NCBI RefSeq assembly: GCF_016865585.1
Contig: NZ_JAESND010000003.1
Span: 124,001-188,000, forward strand
Reading direction: 5' to 3'
Origin: Jeongeupia naejangsanensis
GTDB taxonomy: Bacteria > Pseudomonadota > Gammaproteobacteria > Burkholderiales > Chitinibacteraceae
Length of the DNA stretch: 64,000 nucleotides
The notes under the pieces: model-generated
Seen by the model: the letters and a program-made list of their open reading frames with translations, nothing else
Databases searched by the model: none
What the model was told of the DNA's origin: nothing
Program-made: the position numbers and the translations under genes
In this document: positions 52,277-61,004 of the stretch, one piece after another
Position numbering within the stretch: position 1 is the stretch's first letter
Layout: each line of letters begins with the position of its first letter

Positions 52277-52882
52277 ATGCAGACGATCCTGGTGGCCAAT
52301 CCCAAGGGCGGCAGCGGCAAGACGACGGTGGCGATTCAGCTGGCGACGTGGTTTGCCTGGCAGCGTCGCCCGGTGGTGCTGGCCGACCTGGACCGGCAGC
52401 AGTCGGCGCTGCGCTGGCTGGCGCTGCGCCCCGATACCTTTCCGGCGATCCGTGGCCGCGACGAGATCGTCGACCGATTGCCGACCGATGCCGTGCAGGT
52501 CGTCGACAGTCCGGCGGGCCTGCATGGCAAGCTGTTCGATGCCGCGCTTCAGGCTGCCGATCGCATCGTCGTGCCGATGCAACCTGCGGCATTCGACCGC
52601 TGGGCCAGTGCCGATTTTTTTGCCCGGCTCGCCGAGGAAAAACGCGTACGCAAGGGCAAGGTCGAGATCGCCCTGCTCGGCATGCGCGTCAATGCCCGGA
52701 CGCAGACGGCACGCGATTTCAGCGCCTTTGTCGACGAGGCTGGTCTGCCATTGCTGGCGACGATTCGCGATACGCAACTTTACGTCCAACTGCAGCCGCG
52801 CGGACTTGCGCTGTTCGATCTGCCGCGCCTGCGTTTCGAGCGCGATTGCGAGCAATGGCAACCGCTGCTGAACTGGTTTTGA
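52277..52882 (+). CDS. orphan ParA/MinD-family ATPase
   Basis: 201 residues. Deviant Walker A NPKGGSGKTT (residues 8-17), Walker B-like VQVVDSPAGL, and the ADLDRQQSALRW segment after beta-2 are those of the small ParA (COG1192) group. No ParB partner or other partition gene lies nearby. It is packed between pth and the CobW gene (gaps of one base). Its role is unknown; small ParA orphans may position cell-envelope or chemotaxis complexes. Confidence 0.85.
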   Translation: MQTILVANPKGGSGKTTVAIQLATWFAWQRRPVVLADLDRQQSALRWLALRPDTFPAIRGRDEIVDRLPTDAVQVVDSPAGLHGKLFDAALQAADRIVVPMQPAAFDRWASADFFARLAEEKRVRKGKVEIALLGMRVNARTQTARDFSAFVDEAGLPLLATIRDTQLYVQLQPRGLALFDLPRLRFERDCEQWQPLLNWF

Positions 52883-52883
52883 A

Positions 52884-53924
52884 ATGACAACGACTCAAGC
52901 CATTCCGGTCAATCTGGTGACCGGCTTCCTCGGCGTCGGCAAGACAACCGCACTGACGCGCCTGCTGGCAGACAAGCCGGCGAATGAGTACTGGGCGATC
53001 ATCGTCAACGAGTTCGGCGAGGTCGGCATCGACGGCGCGACGCTGTCGTCGAACGGCGAGGATCTGAACGTGGCCGAGGTGCCGGGCGGCTGCATCTGCT
53101 GTACGACGAGCCCGATGCTCCGGACCACATTGACCAAGCTGGCGCGCGGCCGGCGACCGGACCGCTTGCTGATCGAGCCGTCCGGGCTTGGCCATCCGGC
53201 CGGCATCGTCGATCTGCTGCGCGATCCCTTCCTGTCCAAGGCCTATCAGACGCGGGCCGTGATCACGCTGATCGATCCGCGCCATCTTGGCGATGCACGT
53301 TATACGACACACGAAACCTGGCGTGACCAGATCGAACTCGCCGATGTGCTGGTGCTGAACAAGACCGACCTTGCCGATGCCGACCAGCTTGCGTACGCGC
53401 ATCGTTTTGCCGCAGCGCTCTATCCGCCGAAACTGGATGTCGTCGAAGCCCGGCAAGGCGCATTCGATCCGGCGCTGCTCGACCTGAGTCTGCTGGCCGA
53501 ACGCTGGCCGGCGGCGAGTGGCGTCAAAACCGCTGCGCATGCACTGGCACCACGCCGGACTGTCGTGAATGCACGCGCAGCACCGTTGTTCTGGCCGGAA
53601 CGCAACCTCCAGACCAGCCTGGATTCGGAGAGTTGCGGTTGGGTGTTTCCGCCGGAAACGCAGTTCGATTCGGCGCTGCTGGCCGAGCTGTTCGAGGCTG
53701 CCGGGCAGCATTTGCCGGGGCTGACGCGGGCGAAAGGCGTCTTCAATACCGAGCGGGACTGGTACCGGCTCGACTGGGTCGACGGCATGACCGGCGCAGC
53801 CGTTTCCGCTTACCGGCGCGACTCCCGGGCCGAATTCATTGTTGCCGGCGGCGTGCCGCCGGACTGGGTCGCAATCGAAGCCCGATTGGCTGCGGCGATG
53901 CTCAGCGGCGCAGGATCACGCTGA
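52884..53924 (+). CDS. CobW/COG0523-family metallochaperone GTPase
   Basis: 346 residues. Walker A GFLGVGKTT (14-22), the conserved NEFGEVGIDG, the metal-binding CxCC as GGCICC (near residue 72), and GTPase G4 LNKTDLAD. A CobW C-terminal domain covers about 240-340. Family members deliver Zn or cobalt; the target here is unknown. It starts one base after the ParA stop. Its last 23 bases overlap the convergent gene at 53902-54402. Confidence 0.88.
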   Translation: MTTTQAIPVNLVTGFLGVGKTTALTRLLADKPANEYWAIIVNEFGEVGIDGATLSSNGEDLNVAEVPGGCICCTTSPMLRTTLTKLARGRRPDRLLIEPSGLGHPAGIVDLLRDPFLSKAYQTRAVITLIDPRHLGDARYTTHETWRDQIELADVLVLNKTDLADADQLAYAHRFAAALYPPKLDVVEARQGAFDPALLDLSLLAERWPAASGVKTAAHALAPRRTVVNARAAPLFWPERNLQTSLDSESCGWVFPPETQFDSALLAELFEAAGQHLPGLTRAKGVFNTERDWYRLDWVDGMTGAAVSAYRRDSRAEFIVAGGVPPDWVAIEARLAAAMLSGAGSR

Positions 53925-54402
53925 TCTGCTGCAGATAGCTTTGTGCCACGGCGCCATGACCGCGGCTGTTCATCAGGGATTCCCAATGCTGCAGGCACTG
54001 GTTCAGCCCGGCCAGGTCGGCGCATTGGCCCAGAACGCGGTCGATCCATTCATCGAGCTCGCCACGCAAATGGGTGTTGTTGCTGATGTAGACAATCTGG
54101 CGGATCTGCGCGAGCTGCTTGCTACCCAGCGTTGCCGGGCTAGGCACCGTGGCGGCTGGCGCCGGTGCGGGGGCGGGTACGGGACCGATCTGGCCGGCGA
54201 TCTTCTCGACCATGCCGTCCCATTCGAGTTCGAGCAGCGCTTGCAGCAACTCGCGTCCGCTCAAGGTCGTGATCAACTGGTCGGTGGTCTTGATGCCGTC
54301 GATCTGGATCAGCAGTTGCCGTGATTTGGCTGCCAGTCCGCTTGAACGGTTGACCATTTCGGCGAGTCCCTGCTGGGTCTTGCGATATACCACGCCTTGC
54401 AT
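53902..54402 (-). CDS. uncharacterised protein, first of a related pair
   Basis: 166 residues. The N-terminal 35 residues (VYRKTQQGLAEMVNRSSGLAAKSRQLLIQIDG) match those of the gene at 54532 and of a broad betaproteobacterial group of unknown role. A Pro/Ala-rich linker (VPAPAPAPAATVPSP) separates it from a helical C-terminal part ending LQQISVILRR. There is no signal peptide or membrane helix. It overlaps the convergent cobW end by 23 bases, so the C-terminus is firm. Confidence 0.65.
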   Translation of the reverse strand: MQGVVYRKTQQGLAEMVNRSSGLAAKSRQLLIQIDGIKTTDQLITTLSGRELLQALLELEWDGMVEKIAGQIGPVPAPAPAPAATVPSPATLGSKQLAQIRQIVYISNNTHLRGELDEWIDRVLGQCADLAGLNQCLQHWESLMNSRGHGAVAQSYLQQISVILRR

Positions 54403-54531
54403 GCCGATTGTCCCTGGCTGAAATTCTGACGAATATATTACGCGGTTGTCGCGGTGCCCGCTGAGCGGGTGACGCAGGCTGCGCAGGGCCTAGGCGTCGG
54501 CGCGCAATAAAACTGACTTAATTTGAAATTA

Positions 54532-55005
54532 TCAAGCCAGCTCGGTGCGAATTTCCCGCAGCACGCGATCGGCGATGCTGCGATGCCCGGAACGCCGCAA
54601 TGCGGTCTGCCAATCGTCGAGCAGCTGTTCGAGCGCGGCAGTACCGTCAAGAGCGGCAAAGGCGGCATCGAAGCGGGCCAGCCAGCCATCACCGAGATAG
54701 GTACGGCTGCTGTCCTGTACCAGTGCATGGACCCTTGCAATCCGGGCGGCGTCGGGCAGGTTCGTGAGCGGTTTCTTCACGTCGACGGACGGTATGGCTG
54801 CATGTCCGGCAATGAGGCCGAGTTCCCGCAACCGCGCCAGCGCAGCATCGACATCGGTGGCTGGCGCCAGTTGACGGAGTGCGGTGACGTCGCGCTGGCC
54901 ATCGATCATGATCAGCAATTGCCGTACCTTGAAACTGAGCAGATCGGTGCGCGTTGCCAGTTCTTGCTGGGCCTTGGCGGTCTTGTGATAAATCGTGTTT
55001 TCCAT
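54532..55005 (-). CDS. uncharacterised protein, paralogue of the 53902 gene
   Basis: 157 residues. Its N-terminus (IYHKTAKAQQELATRTDLLSFKVRQLLIMIDGQRDV) aligns with the neighbour, with the shared core K-x-RQLLI-x-IDG. A middle part resembles a winged-helix (VDAALARLRELGLIAG), and the C-terminal half is helical (GWLARFDAAFAALDG). Both lie on the minus strand, 129 bases apart. Function unknown. Confidence 0.65.
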   Translation of the reverse strand: MENTIYHKTAKAQQELATRTDLLSFKVRQLLIMIDGQRDVTALRQLAPATDVDAALARLRELGLIAGHAAIPSVDVKKPLTNLPDAARIARVHALVQDSSRTYLGDGWLARFDAAFAALDGTAALEQLLDDWQTALRRSGHRSIADRVLREIRTELA

Positions 55006-55144
55006 GCTTGCTCCCCGGCCTCGCTGACGTCGTGCTAGAAAGTCTCTGCGTGACTTCCGGTGCTGTCGCTGCGTTTTCGTAGCATAGTCTTACAGACTAC
55101 AAACGTGTCAACGTGGCGTGTCAGTGTTGTATCGAGCACAAGAA

Positions 55145-55169
55145 AAAACCCGCGCGATGCGCGGGTTTT
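55145..55169 (-). terminator. rho-independent terminator of the ccsA-resB operon
   Basis: Perfect 11-bp stem (AAAACCCGCGC, loop GAT, GCGCGGGTTTT). On the minus strand it is followed by six T residues. It lies 20 bases after the ccsA stop. Confidence 0.85.
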
Positions 55170-55189
55170 CCTGTGGGGGGAAGGCTGGC

Positions 55190-56308
55190 TCAGAGGCCGC
55201 CGTAGGAATGCAGGCCGGAGAGGAACATGTTGACGCCGAGGAAGGCAAACGTCGTCACCAGCAGGCCGATGACCGACCACCATGCCAGCACGTTGCCGCG
55301 CCAGCCCTTGACCAGCCGGACGTGCAGCCAGGCGGCGTAGTTCAGCCAGACGATCAGCGCCCATGTCTCCTTCGGGTCCCAGCTCCAGTAGCCGCCCCAG
55401 GCGTCGGCAGCCCACATTGCACCGAGGATGGTGGCAATGGTGAAGAACAGGAAACCGACGGCGATGGCCTTGTAGGAGACTTCGCCCAGCGTGTCGTAGC
55501 TCGGCAGCTTGCTGGTCAGGATGCCGCGCGACACCAGCAACTGCGCGACGCCGAGCATCGCGGCAATCGCAAACGCGCCATAGCCGACGAAGTTTGCCGG
55601 TACGTGGATCTTCATCCACCACGACTGAAGTGCCGGAATCAGCGGCTGGATCTCGTGGGCGCCGCGATCGAACGAGTACCAGAGGATGAAGCCGACTGCG
55701 GCGCTGATCACCAGCAGCACGAACGCACCCATGCTGCGTGCGGCAAAGCGGGCTTCGTAGTACAGGTACATCAGCGCAGTGATCAGGCAGAACAGCACGA
55801 AGACTTCATACAGGTTCGACACCGGAATGTGGCCGACGTCGGGGCCGATCAGATAGCCCTCGTACCAGCGCACGAGAATCGAGCTCAGCGCCGCGGTCGC
55901 CGCGGCCCAGGTCAGCCCCGATGCGATCGACAGGCTGCTGGCACTACGGCGCAGCAGACCGACCCAGTACATCAGCGTGGCCAGGAAGAACAGTACGCAC
56001 ATCCACATCACCAGCGACTGGCTGGCGAGCATGTACTTGAGGAAGAAGTTGCTGCTGCCACGGGCGAGATCCCGGTCGTACAGCTCGATGGCGGCCAGTG
56101 CGATCGCGCCGCACAGCGGCAGAAAGCGCTGCATGACCGGCCAGAAGCGGCCGAACCAGATCAGCCCGGCGGCACTGGCGAACAGGATGCCCTGTTCGTA
56201 GTAATCCATGGCGCCACGATAGCGGCTGAAGCTGATCATTGCTGCGACCAGCACCAGCGCGGCGAACGCGATGGCGCCGGCGGGGCGTTTGACGGGGAGG
56301 GTGGTCAT
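55190..56308 (-). CDS. ccsA: cytochrome c maturation protein CcsA/ResC (system II)
   Basis: 372 residues with about eight membrane helices. The WWD haem-handling motif is seen as WGGYWSWDPKETWALIVWLNYAAW near residue 310, and conserved histidines include those in GHIPVSNLYE and KIHVPANF. With ResB it exports haem and ligates it to CxxCH motifs outside the membrane. Start overlaps the resB stop by four bases. Confidence 0.93.
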   Translation of the reverse strand: MTTLPVKRPAGAIAFAALVLVAAMISFSRYRGAMDYYEQGILFASAAGLIWFGRFWPVMQRFLPLCGAIALAAIELYDRDLARGSSNFFLKYMLASQSLVMWMCVLFFLATLMYWVGLLRRSASSLSIASGLTWAAATAALSSILVRWYEGYLIGPDVGHIPVSNLYEVFVLFCLITALMYLYYEARFAARSMGAFVLLVISAAVGFILWYSFDRGAHEIQPLIPALQSWWMKIHVPANFVGYGAFAIAAMLGVAQLLVSRGILTSKLPSYDTLGEVSYKAIAVGFLFFTIATILGAMWAADAWGGYWSWDPKETWALIVWLNYAAWLHVRLVKGWRGNVLAWWSVIGLLVTTFAFLGVNMFLSGLHSYGGL

Positions 56309-58395
56309 GCTGATTCTCCGTCCGGACCGGTGTGGTCCGGCTTGGGCAGTGGCGGCGCGCTGTGCGCGGGGTCGGGCAGCAGTGCTGCGCTATGCGCAGC
56401 AAAGGCGTGGTCAAGGTCGGCGTTGCGGCGGTTGCTGGTCATTGCAATCAGCGTTCTGCCTGCTTCGAACCGGACCCACAGCCGTTCTTCGCGAATGTAG
56501 AACATGCAGAAGATGCCCATCACCAGCAGGATAGAGCCGATGTAGACCACGGTCTTGCCCGGCGAGCGCGTCAGCTGGAAGCCGCTGGCCTGGACCTGGG
56601 TGAAGCCGGTCGGCTGCAGGTAGACCGCCGGGCCGTAGTCGAACAGGTTGCTGGTCGCGACGAGGCTGTCCATCAGGAAGCGGTAGTTCGTTTCGTCCAT
56701 CGGCAGTGGCGCCAGGCCAGCCTGACGCTGGGCCTGTGCAAACGCTTCGACTGCAGCCCCCTGAAGAATCTTCAGATAGGTCTGCGCGACCGTCTGGCGT
56801 TGCTCGGCCGGCACCTTGCCGTCGAGGAAACGCTCCAGTGCCGGGAAACCGCCGGTGCCGAACTGGGTCAGTACGCTCTGGGTGACCTCGGCGAACTGTG
56901 CCCGGTTGGTTGCCGAGAATGCACCGTCGCGGAAGGCCGCATCGGCGGTGGCCTTGGCGATCGCCGGGTACTGCCGCGGATCGAGCAGCGCGTGGCGCAC
57001 GCGCATGAAGGTATCGACCCTGCCTTCGGCATCAAGCGGCATGCGGATGAACGAGAACGGCTGCGCCACTTCGCGGCGCATGCCGGTGACCAGATACAGA
57101 TGGTCGTCCAGCGTTTGCGGCGCCAGATAGTTCAGGTACTCGACGGCCTGACCGGTCGCATCGCGGAGCTTGAACTGTACCGAGGGGCCGAGGTTGCGCA
57201 GGTTGTGCTCGCCCTTGACGCTGGTCGCCTGCGACAGCGCCTGCTCGAACTTGTTGACCGTGACCGCCGATTGCGTCGATTCGGTCTTGCCCAGGTTCTC
57301 GATGTTGAAGACGCGCAGGTCGCCGGTCTCGAGCGTGTACGGCTGGCCGGCGATGGTCAGCGCGCTGCTGGCCTGCGAGCGGGCGTCGAGCGGTGCCGGC
57401 TTGCCGCCGATCAGATCCCAGCGGGCGAAGTTCAGCGGCGAGCCGCCGTCACCGAAGCTGGCCTGATAGATCGCGACGCCGTCGACGACCATCGGCTTGT
57501 TGACCTCGACGGTGCCGCTCTGGCGTACCTTGCCGCTCTGGCGGTCGAGAATGTCGATGTCCGAGGCGAAGCGCTTCGGCTGGCCGGTGGTGTAGTAGTC
57601 GACGTGGAAGGCCTTGAGCCGGATCGCGAACGGCAGTTCCTGGACGAAATACCCGTTGCCGGCATTCAGGAACACTACGTCGGCTGCGGCGCCCTCGGGG
57701 ACGGTGACGTTGCCGCGGAACGACAGGTTGGATGCGCTGAGGCGGCTGACCTCGGGGACCTGGCCCTGCGGCATGTCGCGCGTTTCCGGCGCCTTGTAGC
57801 CGGCGAGTTCCATCAGCTTGAGCGGCAGATTGCCATCAAGCAGGCCACCGATACAGATCACCACGATGGCCGCATGCGCGAACAGGTAGCCGAGTTTCTG
57901 CCACGCACCGCGCTTGGCCGCGACTTGCCAGACGCCGTCGTGCTCGCGTTCCTTGAAGCGGAAGCCCGATTGCGTCAGGTGTGCGAGCACGGCATCGCGG
58001 CCGGGCTGGCCGTCGCTTTCTGCGTGGTGTGCCATCAGCCGCAACGAGTTGCGGCTGGCCTTTTCGCGCCAGCCACGGATGTCGCGCAGCATGCCGGGCA
58101 CGTGGCGCCAGATGCACAGCGACGTCGACAGCATCAGGAAGGCCAGCAGCAGCAAGAACCAACTGGTGTGGTAAACGTCGAACAGGCCCAGCGGCTCGAA
58201 GATGCGGAACCAGAAGTCGCCGAACTCGAAGCGGTAGTTGACGTAGGGCTCGTTCTGCTTGAGCACGGTGCCGATCACCGAGGCAATCGACAGCACGGTC
58301 AGCAGGCTGATCGCAAAACGCATCGACGAGAACAGCTCGAAGAGCGCGCGCCCGAACGGGGCAGGATGGTGGCGAGGAGATTTTTTCGTAGTCAT
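56305..58395 (-). CDS. resB: cytochrome c maturation protein ResB/CcsB (system II)
   Basis: 696 residues. Three N-terminal helices (near SMRFAISLLTVLSIASVIGTVL, HTSWFLLLLAFLMLSTSLCIW, and one near 180), a large periplasmic domain, and a last helix near residue 620 (VVYIGSILLVMGIFCMFYI) fit ResB. It is the partner of CcsA. The extended C-terminus (about 640-696) is charged and low-complexity. Confidence 0.93.
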   Translation of the reverse strand: MTTKKSPRHHPAPFGRALFELFSSMRFAISLLTVLSIASVIGTVLKQNEPYVNYRFEFGDFWFRIFEPLGLFDVYHTSWFLLLLAFLMLSTSLCIWRHVPGMLRDIRGWREKASRNSLRLMAHHAESDGQPGRDAVLAHLTQSGFRFKEREHDGVWQVAAKRGAWQKLGYLFAHAAIVVICIGGLLDGNLPLKLMELAGYKAPETRDMPQGQVPEVSRLSASNLSFRGNVTVPEGAAADVVFLNAGNGYFVQELPFAIRLKAFHVDYYTTGQPKRFASDIDILDRQSGKVRQSGTVEVNKPMVVDGVAIYQASFGDGGSPLNFARWDLIGGKPAPLDARSQASSALTIAGQPYTLETGDLRVFNIENLGKTESTQSAVTVNKFEQALSQATSVKGEHNLRNLGPSVQFKLRDATGQAVEYLNYLAPQTLDDHLYLVTGMRREVAQPFSFIRMPLDAEGRVDTFMRVRHALLDPRQYPAIAKATADAAFRDGAFSATNRAQFAEVTQSVLTQFGTGGFPALERFLDGKVPAEQRQTVAQTYLKILQGAAVEAFAQAQRQAGLAPLPMDETNYRFLMDSLVATSNLFDYGPAVYLQPTGFTQVQASGFQLTRSPGKTVVYIGSILLVMGIFCMFYIREERLWVRFEAGRTLIAMTSNRRNADLDHAFAAHSAALLPDPAHSAPPLPKPDHTGPDGESA

Positions 58396-58400
58396 AAAGC

Positions 58401-58424
58401 AAAAAAGGGGCGTTGGCCGCCCCT
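58401..58424 (-). terminator. rho-independent terminator after cytochrome c4
   Basis: Stem AGGGGCG / CGCCCCT (7 bp, loop TTGGC). On the minus strand it is followed by six T residues. It lies between the cytochrome c4 stop and resB start. Confidence 0.8.
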
Positions 58425-58465
58425 CTTGGTGAGTGATTGCCGGTAAAGGTTCACCGGCGGGGCAC

Positions 58466-59083
58466 TCAGTTCAGCGCCTGCATGTACTGGGAGACGGCCT
58501 TGATCTCGTCGTCGCTCATTTTCTTGGCGACATCGGTCATCACGCTGTTGTTTTTGCGCTCACCCGAGCGGAAGGCTTTCAGCTGGGCCTCGATGTAGGC
58601 GCCGTGCTGGCTGGCTACGCGCGGATACTGGACCGGGATGCCCGAGCCGGCGGGACCATGGCATGCCATACAGGCCGGCAGGCCGGTCTTGGCAACGCCG
58701 CCACGGTAGATCTTCTTGCCGGCTTCGATCTGGGTCTTGTCCGACGCGCCCAGCGCCTTCGGCTGCTGGCTGGCATAGTAGGCGGCGACATTGCGCATGT
58801 CGGCGTCGGTCAGCGTCGCGGTCATGCCGAGCATCACCGGGTTGTTGCGCTTGCCGGTCTTGAACTCGGTCAACTGCTTGTACAGATACTGCTCGTGCTG
58901 GCCGGCCAGACGCGGGTAGGTCGAGGCAACGGCGTTGCCGTCGACACCGTGACAGGCGGCACAGACCGTTTCGGCCTTCTGCTTGCCCGCGGCGATATCG
59001 ACCTTGGGTTGTTCTGCGTAGGCAGCCGATGTGGCCAACCACAATGCTGCTGCAACGAATGCTGCGACAGGCGCGCTGCGCAT
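58466..59083 (-). CDS. dihaem cytochrome c4
   Basis: 205 residues with a signal peptide (cut near AYAEQP). Two haem motifs, CAACH (near 41) and CMACH (near 138), each followed by the usual G-x-x-G-N/S run and a Met ligand (PVMLGMTATL, NSVMTDVAKKM). It carries electrons in the periplasm, probably to a terminal oxidase. It lies just upstream of the maturation genes it depends on. Confidence 0.93.
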   Translation of the reverse strand: MRSAPVAAFVAAALWLATSAAYAEQPKVDIAAGKQKAETVCAACHGVDGNAVASTYPRLAGQHEQYLYKQLTEFKTGKRNNPVMLGMTATLTDADMRNVAAYYASQQPKALGASDKTQIEAGKKIYRGGVAKTGLPACMACHGPAGSGIPVQYPRVASQHGAYIEAQLKAFRSGERKNNSVMTDVAKKMSDDEIKAVSQYMQALN

Positions 59084-59184
59084 AGCTCTGCTCCCTCAAG
59101 CGATAGCGGTTCCCGGCTCTTGGCGCCGGTTTGAAACCAAATCCTGCTATTCTATAACAAGACTTTTTACCAAACAAAATACCT

Positions 59185-59835
59185 ATGTCGCTGTTCCGCG
59201 GTTTGCAGTTCCTCACCACTGTCAATGATCTGTCCACACTGCCTCAGGAAGGCCTTGAAGTGGCGTTCGCCGGGCGCTCGAATGCGGGCAAGTCCAGTGC
59301 GATCAACACGCTGGCCAATCATACCCGGCTGGCTTTCGTCTCCAAGACCCCGGGGCGTACCCAGCACATCAATTACTTCGATTTCGGCAACGAGCGGCGT
59401 CTGGTCGACCTGCCGGGCTACGGTTACGCCGAGGTGCCGGCCAACGTCCGGGCCCACTGGGAAAAGCTGCTCGGCCACTATCTGGTCAACCGCGACAACC
59501 TGATCGGTCTGGTGCTGATCATGGATGCGCGCCGGCCGCTGACCGAACGCGACCGGCGCATGCTCGACTGGTTCCTGCCGACCGGCAAGCCGGTGCACTG
59601 CCTGCTGACCAAGTCGGACAAGCTGAGCAATCAGGAAAAGATCAAGACGCTGCGCGCGGTCGAAGCCGAGTTCAAGGGCGATCCGCGCGTGACCGTCCAG
59701 CTGTTCTCCAGCCTGAAGAAGCAGGGGGTCGAGCAGACCGAACAGGTCGTCGGCGCCTGGTTTGCCGCAGCGCAACAGGCCGATGCAGCCGACGACGATC
59801 ATGCCGATGACATTGGATCGACGGACGGTCTCTGA
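59185..59835 (+). CDS. engB: ribosome biogenesis GTPase EngB/YihA
   Basis: 216 residues. G1 [10 protein letters not shown]2/G3 [13 protein letters not shown] and [13 protein letters not shown]4 TKSDKL. It assists maturation of the 50S subunit. The C-terminus carries an Asp-rich tail (AADDDHADD). No clear ribosome site is seen before the ATG. Divergent from the cytochrome c4 gene. Confidence 0.95.
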   Translation: MSLFRGLQFLTTVNDLSTLPQEGLEVAFAGRSNAGKSSAINTLANHTRLAFVSKTPGRTQHINYFDFGNERRLVDLPGYGYAEVPANVRAHWEKLLGHYLVNRDNLIGLVLIMDARRPLTERDRRMLDWFLPTGKPVHCLLTKSDKLSNQEKIKTLRAVEAEFKGDPRVTVQLFSSLKKQGVEQTEQVVGAWFAAAQQADAADDDHADDIGSTDGL

Positions 59836-59851
59836 TTCGCCTTGCGCTTTG

Positions 59852-59986
59852 GGGGCGCCTTCCTATCTTGGAAGCTAGGTGCGCCCCTGCACCTCCCGCT
59901 TTTCCTCCCTGAGCGGGTGCCCCGGCTACGTGCCGGGGCGTATGTATACCCCGGTCATTCTCCCCTTGGGCCGGGGTTTCTTTTTT
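59852..59986 (+). ncRNA. candidate structured small RNA with CU-rich loops and own terminator
   Basis: Four successive hairpins lie in the 368-base gap behind engB. They are 59852-59858/59881-59887 (with an inner CTTCC/GGAAG), 59895-59900/59912-59917, 59919-59926/59932-59939 (8 bp perfect) and 59948-59954/59971-59977. The last is followed by TTTCTTTTTT, an intrinsic terminator. Single-stranded parts hold ACCTCCC, TCCTCCC in the second loop, and TCTCCCC in the last loop, all complementary to Shine-Dalgarno sequences. The layout recalls toxic or CUCCU-loop regulatory RNAs of proteobacteria. It could also be only the 3' region of engB mRNA. Confidence 0.5.
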
Positions 59987-60080
59987 GCTGCCGCGCGATT
60001 TCTCCTGCCTGATCCTGTCATGCCTGAAAATCAGGGTTGTCTGATTTAAACATCGGCTTTTCCGGTTTTTCCGGCCGGAC

Positions 60081-60110
60081 TTGGTGCCTGCAAATTTCCG
60101 CCGGTATGAT
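60081..60110 (+). promoter_or_regulatory. candidate sigma-70 promoter of the pil chemosensory operon
   Basis: TTGGTG (60081-60086) and TATGAT (60105-60110) separated by 18 bases, 94 bases before the pilG ATG. The intrinsic terminator at 59986 isolates this operon from engB, so a promoter here is expected. Confidence 0.45.
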
Positions 60111-60203
60111 CGAACGTACGAAAAATCCGTGCGTCTTGTTCGCCGGAGCGAATAAAAACGGGTCGCCGCCGGTGCATACGGTCGGCCCGCAGGGAGGAGC
60201 ACC

Positions 60204-60587
60204 ATGTCGGAACTCGCCGGGGTCAAGGTGATGGTGATTGATGACAGCAACACCATCCGCCGCAGCGCCGAAATTTTCCTCGGGCAGGCAGGTTGCGAGG
60301 TCATCCTGGCCGAAGACGGTTTCGACGCGCTGGCCAAGATCAGCGATCATCAGCCGCAACTCATTTTCGTCGACGTGATGATGCCGCGGCTTGACGGCTA
60401 CCAGACCTGCTCGCTGATCAAGAAGAACCCGCGTTACAAAAACACGCCGGTGATCATGCTGTCGAGCAAGGACGGCCTGTTCGACCGTGCGCGCGGTCGC
60501 ATGGTCGGCTCCGACGAGTATCTGACCAAGCCCTTTACCAAGGACAGCCTGCTGGCCGCCGTCGGCGAGCACGTGCAGCAGCGCTGA
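60204..60587 (+). CDS. pilG: twitching motility response regulator PilG
   Basis: 127 residues, AGGGAGGAG before the ATG. Receiver domain with acidic pair MVIDDSNTIRR, phosphoacceptor Asp in IFVDVMMPRLDGYQ (near 58), and TKPFTKD Lys near 109. PilG is the CheY-like output of the Pil-Chp system that controls type IV pilus extension. First gene of the operon. Confidence 0.93.
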   Translation: MSELAGVKVMVIDDSNTIRRSAEIFLGQAGCEVILAEDGFDALAKISDHQPQLIFVDVMMPRLDGYQTCSLIKKNPRYKNTPVIMLSSKDGLFDRARGRMVGSDEYLTKPFTKDSLLAAVGEHVQQR

Positions 60588-60629
60588 GCCTTTCTTTTAC
60601 TTCTTCCGTACAAAGCGAACACTACCGCC

Positions 60630-60992
60630 ATGGCCATCAAGAAAATCCTGATCGTTGACGACTCGCCCACCGAGCGTCACTTCCTCGGCGAACTCCTGAC
60701 CAAGAACGGCTTCACCATCGTGACCGCTGAATCCGGCGAGGACGCCGTCGCCCGCGTCAAGGAACTGATGCCCGACCTGATCCTGATGGATGTGGTGATG
60801 CCCGGCATGAACGGTTTTCAGGCAACGCGCACGATTACCCGCGATACCGAAACCAGCCACATTCCGGTGATCATGTGTACGTCGAAGAACCAGGAAACCG
60901 ACAAGGTCTGGGGCAAGCGTCAGGGGGCCGCCGAGTACGTCGTGAAGCCGGTCGACCCGCAAGAACTGCTGTCGAAGATCGCGGCGCTGTAA
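60630..60992 (+). CDS. pilH: twitching motility response regulator PilH
   Basis: 120 residues. Receiver fold with IVDDSPTERHFL, phosphoacceptor in ILMDVVMPGMNGFQ (near 52), and VKPVDPQEL Lys near 107. PilH acts as a CheY-like modulator or phosphate sink opposite PilG. No strong ribosome site; 42 bases after pilG. Confidence 0.92.
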   Translation: MAIKKILIVDDSPTERHFLGELLTKNGFTIVTAESGEDAVARVKELMPDLILMDVVMPGMNGFQATRTITRDTETSHIPVIMCTSKNQETDKVWGKRQGAAEYVVKPVDPQELLSKIAAL

Positions 60993-61004
60993 GCGGAGTC
61001 GATC

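Noticed and set aside
56332-58446. 704-codon open frame opposite resB
   Set aside because: Shadow of resB; no signal peptide, helices or motifs of its own.
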